Source: Pseudalkalibacillus decolorationis (GTDB lineage Bacteria; Bacillota; Bacilli; Bacillales; Fictibacillaceae). Taken from it: 49,969 nucleotides of DNA. The stretch's first letter is position 1, and the number at the start of each line of letters is the position of its first letter. Made by a program: the position numbers and the translations under genes. The stretch spans positions 1 through 49,969 of the forward strand of contig NZ_JANHJQ010000032.1 of NCBI RefSeq assembly GCF_024609785.1, given 5' to 3'. Positions 45,202-49,969 of the stretch are shown piece by piece. Under the pieces are notes generated by a model. That model was given only the letters and a program-made list of their open reading frames with translations. It was not told where the DNA came from and searched no databases.

Positions 45202-45786
45202 TCAATATATTCGTAAAACGGGTTGGATTTGTCGACCATCTAATGCTGTTTCAACGGTTTCTTTTAATAAATCCATCTGTGCAACTAACGAATTTGGTTT
45301 ATTGTGAGGATCATCTTGCCCATATGGGATGAAGTATATGTTCTTCGAGCCCATTAGGCGCATAATATTCCCACCATTTAATCCTAATCCATCATTTGTT
45401 GAAATACCTAATACTACTGGATTTAAGTTTCTCATCGTTGCTTTTGCAGCCATTAGGACCGGTGAATCGGTCATTGCATTTGCAAACTTACTAATCGAAT
45501 TCCCGGTGAGCGGAGCAATTACCATGCAATCCAATGGTGTTTTTGGACCAAATGGTTCTGCTTTAACGATTGAATCGACTACTTCAGTTCCAGTGAGTTC
45601 TTCAATTCGTTTAATCCAGTCTTCCCCTGCACCAAATCTCGTTGTTGTATTTTTTACAGTAAACGTTACAAACGGGGTCACCTTTGCTCCTGAGTCCATC
45701 AGACTTTGGATCTGCGGGGCAACTGCATCATACGTACAATGTGAACCAGTCAACCCAAAACCAATGTGCTTACCTTTAATATTCAT
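45202..45786 (-). CDS. dpaB: dipicolinate synthase subunit B
   Basis: 194 residues, flavoprotein-like fold: GFGLTGSHCTYDAVAPQI near the N-terminus and CMVIAPLTGNSISKFANAM. With DpaA it makes dipicolinic acid in the mother cell from the DapA product. The start overlaps the dpaA stop by 4 nt. Confidence 0.95.
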   Translation of the reverse strand: MNIKGKHIGFGLTGSHCTYDAVAPQIQSLMDSGAKVTPFVTFTVKNTTTRFGAGEDWIKRIEELTGTEVVDSIVKAEPFGPKTPLDCMVIAPLTGNSISKFANAMTDSPVLMAAKATMRNLNPVVLGISTNDGLGLNGGNIMRLMGSKNIYFIPYGQDDPHNKPNSLVAQMDLLKETVETALDGRQIQPVLRIY

Positions 45787-46682
45787 TTTCCCTGCCCCTT
45801 CCCTTTATAGTCCGCAATTAAGAGTTGAGTTAACACTTTAGCAATGATTTTACCTGCCGTTTTTGGCGCTACAATTCCAGGCAAACCTGGTGCTAACAAA
45901 GCTTTAATCCCTCTCTTTTCCGCAAAACGAAAATCCGTTCCTCCCGGTTTGGAAGCAAGGTCGATAATCAAGGTATGAGATGGCATTTTAGCAATAACCT
46001 CTGCGGTCACAATTTGTGCAGGAATCGTATTTATGCAAACATCGATCTGATCCACTTGTTGTTCCAAGTCGTCTAGGTAAAATGGCTGGAACCCCATTTC
46101 TGTAATTCGAGCAAGATGTTCTGATTTCCGAGCGCCAACTGAGACGTGACCTCCTAGACTAGCGAAAGTCCGGGCCACTGACATCCCAACCCTACCGAAA
46201 CCAAGGACCATAATATTGGATTGATGAATGGTTGTATCTGTGTGTTGAATGACCATCATAATCGTACCTTCAACTGTTGGAATTGAATTGTATATTGCTA
46301 CATCGTCCCGTTCAAATAACTTTATATGTGAACGGTTTAGGGCTTTCGTACATTTCGTCAAATAATCATTTGTAATCCCAGAGTAAACGGTACAAGATGT
46401 ATTTGTTTGTTTAAGTAATTCTTCAGTGAGGGATATTTTTTTGTTTGAAAAGATGGTCTCAATTTCACCGTTAGGCCCGCTACCACTAACGGGAAGTATG
46501 ATCGCGTGTAGTTCACTGAGAGGCAATTCATCAAGATCTACTTTTTTAGCACCTGTAAACCCATGGTCTAATTGATCAAATCCAACTAAAAACAAGGTTG
46601 CATTCAGTTCAGTTAATTTTCGAATGACTTCAAGCTGACGTGCGTCTCCACCAATGACGGCTGCTTTAATTCCTGTTAACAT
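45783..46682 (-). CDS. dpaA: dipicolinate synthase subunit A
   Basis: 299 residues. N-terminal DPA-synthase domain (AAVIGGDARQLEVIRKLTEL) and a C-terminal NAD(P)-binding Rossmann domain (VLGFGRVGMSVARTFASLG). Catalyses dehydrogenation to dipicolinate for spore core dehydration. GGAGGAAGG precedes the ATG. A sigma-K-like promoter lies about 70 bp upstream. Confidence 0.96.
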   Translation of the reverse strand: MLTGIKAAVIGGDARQLEVIRKLTELNATLFLVGFDQLDHGFTGAKKVDLDELPLSELHAIILPVSGSGPNGEIETIFSNKKISLTEELLKQTNTSCTVYSGITNDYLTKCTKALNRSHIKLFERDDVAIYNSIPTVEGTIMMVIQHTDTTIHQSNIMVLGFGRVGMSVARTFASLGGHVSVGARKSEHLARITEMGFQPFYLDDLEQQVDQIDVCINTIPAQIVTAEVIAKMPSHTLIIDLASKPGGTDFRFAEKRGIKALLAPGLPGIVAPKTAGKIIAKVLTQLLIADYKGKGQGK

Positions 46683-46750
46683 CCTTCCTCCCCTTCCTCA
46701 TTCCTGGTTTTGATTGGAGGAATAGTATTCTTTAAGTGCTGATTCTTCAA

Positions 46751-46778
46751 CATCATATGAAAGAGACACCCTCATGGT
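46751..46778 (-). promoter_or_regulatory. sigma-K-type promoter for dpaAB
   Basis: On the minus strand AC (46777-46778), 17-bp spacer, CATATGATG (46751-46759). This fits AC-N17-CATANNNTA with a G at the last base. Late mother-cell transcription of dpaAB by sigma-K is known in B. subtilis. Confidence 0.5.
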
Positions 46779-46780
46779 GA

Positions 46781-47041
46781 TTACTTGTAGCCGGATTGAA
46801 CTTCTGCCTGTGTCGGGTCTACTAATATCGTTTCCTCTCCGACCCGATAAATCTTTTTCCATTGAAACCGTATGATTGTCTTATGCTTTCTCCAGCCCTG
46901 CCAATGTGAAACCGGAATTTCAAGTGTGTGTATGTAACCTGAATGTTCGTCAATCGAAAATTCAGCATGTGAAAGGACTCCTAACTTTTCACCTTTCGTA
47001 TAATCAATAATTTCTTTTCCTAAAATCTCGCTAAGTCTCAT
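46781..47041 (-). CDS. ymxH: YlmC/YmxH-family PRC-barrel sporulation protein
   Basis: 86 residues. LSEILGKEIIDYTKGEKLG is the PRC-barrel start of the YlmC/YmxH family, and IRFQWKKIYRVGEETILV follows. No membrane segment. Function unknown; position between mlpA and dpaA is conserved in Bacilli. GGAGGAG precedes the ATG. Confidence 0.9.
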   Translation of the reverse strand: MRLSEILGKEIIDYTKGEKLGVLSHAEFSIDEHSGYIHTLEIPVSHWQGWRKHKTIIRFQWKKIYRVGEETILVDPTQAEVQSGYK

Positions 47042-47072
47042 CCTATTACTCCTCCGCTCTAGTTTCTTTTAG

Positions 47073-47226
47073 GGGTTGTTCAAAAAGTCCGGTAAAAATA
47101 GCTGTCAAATTTCTTCGTTCCTCGGTCTCTTCGGTCCTCACGTATTAGTAGCATACGTTCCGGTCCTCAAGACTTTTCGCACCTCGAACTTCTCGGCTCT
47201 TTTTATCCTCCTCTTTGAACACGCAC
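47073..47226 (-). repeat. dispersed structured repeat, copy C (inverted orientation, single unit)
   Basis: Reading minus: GTGCGTGTTCAAAGAGG ... CCGGACTTTTTGAACAACC. Internally it shares AGAAGTTCGA and TTGAGGACCGGAACG with copies A and B. The partner arm of the GTTCGA stem is lost or changed here. It fills most of the mlpA-ymxH gap. Confidence 0.65.
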
Positions 47227-47263
47227 TTTTATATATGTATATGTGCAAAACCTGAAAATCTGC

Positions 47264-47301
47264 GAAAAAAAAGAGTTGACCATTAATGGCCAACTCTTTT
47301 T
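47264..47301 (-). terminator. mlpA terminator
   Basis: AGAGTTGGCCATTAATGGTCAACTCTTTTTTTT on the minus strand, a hairpin with an internal palindrome and eight Ts, 11 bp after the mlpA stop. Confidence 0.9.
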
Positions 47302-47311
47302 ATGCGGTTTC

Positions 47312-48553
47312 TTATCGTTGTAAATTTGTTGGGAATTCACCTGTCGGACTAATTAATGAGCTGGAGAAATTCTCTGTAAAAATAGATTGGACTAATTTGT
47401 CTACATTTGCCTTTGATACAGCATCAATTCGTTCTGTCATTTCATCTAAGGATCGATGATGCTTCAATAGTAATTCATGTCTACCATTCCGACTCATACG
47501 GCTATTCGTACTCTCAAGACTTAACATTAAATTCCCTTTAATCTGTTCCTTACTATTGGAAACTTCCTTTTCCGTTACTCCACTATGTTTGAGAGAACCG
47601 ATAATTGTATTAATTGTATGATAAACTTCATCAATTTGTCCTGGAGCTGTTCCTGCATATATGTTAAATACACCTGTATCAAGATGGGCAGAGTGATAAG
47701 AAAACACAGAATATGCAAGTCCACGCTGTTCACGAACTTCCTGAAATAATCGGCTACTCATACTACCGCCAAAGATGTTATTTAAAACAATCAGATCAAA
47801 AATACTACGATCACCAACGGCTAATCCTTCAAAACCAAGACATAAATGCGCCTGTTCTGTTTCCTTTTTACGAGCTTTTTTCTCGGTACAAAACTGGGGT
47901 TTGATCATTTCTGGTTTCGTATATTTTGTTGTATAATTGCCAAAGAAGTCTTCTACCTTATGGATCAGGGAATCAGTAATATTCCCAGCTATGGAGATTA
48001 CGATATTATCTGGAGTATAATATTCTTCCATATATCCTCGCATGCGATCTCCAGTAAATGAGTTCAATGTATCTTCTGTTCCAAGAATGGGATATGCGAG
48101 TGGATGATCATTATATGTTGCTTGACTTAACAAATCATGAACAATATCATCTGGAGTATCCTCATACATCTTAATTTCTTCTAATACAACATTCTTTTCC
48201 TTCATTAATTCTTCTTCTACAAACGTTGAATTAAAGAACATATCTGCAAGCGTTTCCAAGGCATAATCTGCATGATTATCCAGCACTTTTGAATAATAGC
48301 ATGTGTATTCTTTTGATGTAAATGCGTTTACTTGACCACCGATACTATCAAATGACTCAGCAATTTCTCTAGCACTTCTTGTCTTCGTACCCTTAAAAAA
48401 CATATGTTCTAGAAAATGTGAAATACCGTTATTATTTCTATCTTCAAATCGAGAACCTGTTCCTATCCATATTCCAATCGCAACGGACCGAACAGTCGGA
48501 ATATTTTCAGTTACAATGCGTACGCCATTTTTGCAAGTATGTTTAGTTATCAA
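47312..48553 (-). CDS. mlpA: M16 peptidase MlpA/YmxG
   Basis: 413 residues. Zinc motif HFLEH in GISHFLEHMFFKGT, third ligand in EEIKMYEDTPDD, and the R/Y region of GLAYSVFSYHS. Members (PqqL/YmxG/MlpA) process or degrade peptides in the cytoplasm and may influence protease gene expression in B. subtilis. The start is TTG (48551-48553) with AGGAGGAG upstream. Monocistronic with a strong terminator. Confidence 0.94.
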   Translation of the reverse strand: MITKHTCKNGVRIVTENIPTVRSVAIGIWIGTGSRFEDRNNNGISHFLEHMFFKGTKTRSAREIAESFDSIGGQVNAFTSKEYTCYYSKVLDNHADYALETLADMFFNSTFVEEELMKEKNVVLEEIKMYEDTPDDIVHDLLSQATYNDHPLAYPILGTEDTLNSFTGDRMRGYMEEYYTPDNIVISIAGNITDSLIHKVEDFFGNYTTKYTKPEMIKPQFCTEKKARKKETEQAHLCLGFEGLAVGDRSIFDLIVLNNIFGGSMSSRLFQEVREQRGLAYSVFSYHSAHLDTGVFNIYAGTAPGQIDEVYHTINTIIGSLKHSGVTEKEVSNSKEQIKGNLMLSLESTNSRMSRNGRHELLLKHHRSLDEMTERIDAVSKANVDKLVQSIFTENFSSSLISPTGEFPTNLQR

Positions 48554-48664
48554 TCTTACTCCTCCTAATTCACCAGGAAAGTTTATGCTATGTATATAAT
48601 GGTTCTTTCGTCGCTATGACCACTATACCATCTATGCATTATTTCGACAATTATTTGTCGAAAT

Positions 48665-49642
48665 CTACCTCATGCCCGCATCGATTATTCGTTTTTCACT
48701 CATTAATTGAGATACGGTTCCAATTTGGTAACCCTTATCCTTTATGCCTTTGATCATCTGCTCAAGTCCTTTCTCGGTGGATGACGTTGGGTGCATAAGG
48801 ATCATCGCACCAGGATGTACATCATTTATAATACGATTCGCCATTTGTGAGGGATCAGGTTTTTTCCAATCAACTGTATCAAGAGACCAGAGGATTGTCT
48901 TCATCTTCATTGCAGCTGCAATATTGACCACATCGTTTCGATAGCTTCCACTTGGAGGAGCAAACCAGTCAGGAGTTACATCAAGTGTACTTTTTATAAC
49001 TTCGTTCGTCTTACTTAATTCTTCCCTAACACGATTGTTGGTTAACGTCTTCATGTCTGGATGGGTATAGGCATGATTTCCAATTTCATGTCCTTCCTCC
49101 ATTATTACAGTGGCCATCTCTTGGTTTTTCTTTACCCAGGAACCATCGAGAAAAAAGGTCACATGAACATTTTCATTTTTGAGCGTTTCAAGCATTCCAG
49201 GTATAAATTCAGTTCCCCATGCAACATTAATCAAAAAAGCCACCATTGGTTTATTAGGGTTCCCTCGATAGATCGGAGCTGGCGGAAGTTCTTCAAGTGA
49301 AACCTCGGGGAATGTTTGTTTATAAACCACTTTCGACTTGTCAAATTTACCTTCCTTTTTCATACGTTTAAGAGATGCCTCTTTATTTACTATGAGGCCA
49401 TTGTATCCGGGTATCGCTTTCCAAACTGGATCAATGCGAGCATTAACCGGCTTTTGGTTGTGATTGGCAGCATATTCATTTACTTTTTCCGTGAGGGTTT
49501 TGGATTCGTCTGTATTAGCAACAACCGGCCGGGAGTGTTCCTTTAAGGATTGTATGTACTGAACAGATAGGGGGTTTTGTATACTCGAGTATGTAAGTAA
49601 CAGTAATATGATAAAAAGAAATGGATGTAGATACCGCCTCAA
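48665..49642 (-). CDS. ylxY: YlxY, polysaccharide deacetylase-like protein lacking the catalytic Asp pair
   Basis: 325 residues with an N-terminal hydrophobic signal/anchor (FLFIILLLLTYS) and a NodB-homology domain (about 130-310). HEIGNHAYTHPDM gives the H-x3-H zinc motif and PPSGSYRND follows, but motif 1, normally DDG or similar, reads INVAWGTE. This is the YlxY variant also seen in other Bacilli, so it may bind but not deacetylate glycan, or use a different residue. The start is TTG (49640-49642) after AAAGGGG. Confidence 0.88.
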   Translation of the reverse strand: MRRYLHPFLFIILLLLTYSSIQNPLSVQYIQSLKEHSRPVVANTDESKTLTEKVNEYAANHNQKPVNARIDPVWKAIPGYNGLIVNKEASLKRMKKEGKFDKSKVVYKQTFPEVSLEELPPAPIYRGNPNKPMVAFLINVAWGTEFIPGMLETLKNENVHVTFFLDGSWVKKNQEMATVIMEEGHEIGNHAYTHPDMKTLTNNRVREELSKTNEVIKSTLDVTPDWFAPPSGSYRNDVVNIAAAMKMKTILWSLDTVDWKKPDPSQMANRIINDVHPGAMILMHPTSSTEKGLEQMIKGIKDKGYQIGTVSQLMSEKRIIDAGMR

Positions 49643-49739
49643 TCCAACTCGCCCCTTTCACCTTACTAGATAATAATGCTTTCTAAAAGCATATTCATCT
49701 CAGGGACAAGTTAGACATTTTTTTGGAAAGGCGTAAGGC

Positions 49740-49969
49740 GTTTGTGGAAGAATCGAAGCGACCTCGAACACCTGGGCGCTGAAGCTAGACATTATAGAAA
49801 AGCGGAAGCGCCCTGTTTAGGTGTGACTAGCGCTGGAGGTTCTGAAACATAACACGCTTTTTGTGTTTGTGGAAGAATCGAAGCGACCTCGAGCACCTGG
49901 GCGCTGAAGCTAGACATTATAGAAAAGCGGAAGCGCCCTGTTCAGGTGTGACTAGCGCTGGAGGTTCTG
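49740..49969 (+). repeat. two 105-bp direct repeats at the right edge
   Basis: 49740-49844 and 49865-49969 are 105-bp copies differing at two positions (AACACC/AGCACC, TTTAGG/TTCAGG), separated by 20 bp, period 125 bp. Each contains GGGCGCT...AGCGCCC arms. A third copy may continue beyond the window. Lies in the region upstream of ylxY, toward the expected pnpA. Confidence 0.85.

Noticed and set aside
49740-49969. CRISPR array
   Set aside because: Only two long (105-bp) repeats with a 20-bp spacer, no short repeat-spacer pattern and no cas genes.

Overview
This 50 kb window is chromosomal DNA of a low-GC, endospore-forming Firmicute of the Bacillaceae. The evidence is the set of sporulation genes (cotE, spoVS, spoIIIE, dpaA/dpaB, a YhcN/YlaJ lipoprotein), strong AGGAGG-type ribosome binding sites, and a gene order close to the hfq-mutSL-cotE-ymcA-miaB ... 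rny-recA-cinA-pgsA-ymf ... spoIIIE-tepA-dap/dpa-mlpA-ylxY region of Bacillus chromosomes. Nearly all genes lie on the minus strand. The exceptions are an IS3-family transposase tail at the left edge and a tyrosine-recombinase-like gene. I recognised no tRNA, rRNA, riboswitch or CRISPR array.

Layout, low to high coordinate. 1-2 kb: end of an IS3-type transposase, a spore-type lipoprotein gene, and a recombinase-like gene lacking several catalytic residues. 2-10.7 kb: tRNA modification and mismatch repair (hfq, miaA, mutL, mutS), coat morphogenesis (cotE), ricA/ymcA and miaB. 10.9-13.3 kb: threonine catabolism (kbl, tdh). 13.9-16.5 kb: 2-oxoacid:ferredoxin oxidoreductase (korB, korA). 16.7-20.6 kb: M19 dipeptidase, spoVS, ymdB, rny. 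20.9-23.8 kb: recA. 23.9-31.6 kb: cinA, pgsA, rodZ/ymfM, ymfK, ymfJ, ymfI, and the M16 pair ymfH/ymfF. 31.7-37.9 kb: a nucleoside ABC transporter (nupQ, nupP, nupO, nupN) and a GntR regulator (ymfC). 38-49.6 kb: spoIIIE, ylzJ, tepA, dapA, dapG, asd, dpaB, dpaA, ymxH, mlpA, ylxY.

The standout is recA. Its 343-residue reading frame is split into three exons (64, 138 and 141 residues) by two intervening sequences with the hallmarks of group I introns (T before the 5' site, G at the intron end). One interrupts the Walker A codons and the other the L2 loop. The two introns share a related 3' core and 3'-terminal hairpin, so they look like paralogues. The larger one encodes a 363-residue protein with five tandem Myb/HTH-like repeats and a C-terminal Vsr-like nuclease, resembling the recA-intron homing endonuclease family typified by I-Bth0305I. 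A LexA-type box and a good sigma-A promoter precede recA, so the nested element would sit under SOS control.

The second theme is dispersed non-coding DNA. A family bounded by TGTTCAAAAAG...CTTTTTGAACAAC occurs at about 10.8, 35.4 and 47.1 kb. Its internal hairpins show compensatory base changes between copies, and one copy is a tandem dimer lying inside the nup operon. There are also a 105-bp direct repeat at the right edge with fragments elsewhere, a four-unit tandem repeat at 13.64 kb, and a set of terminators with TGACTCA-type stems, some enlarged by internal modules.
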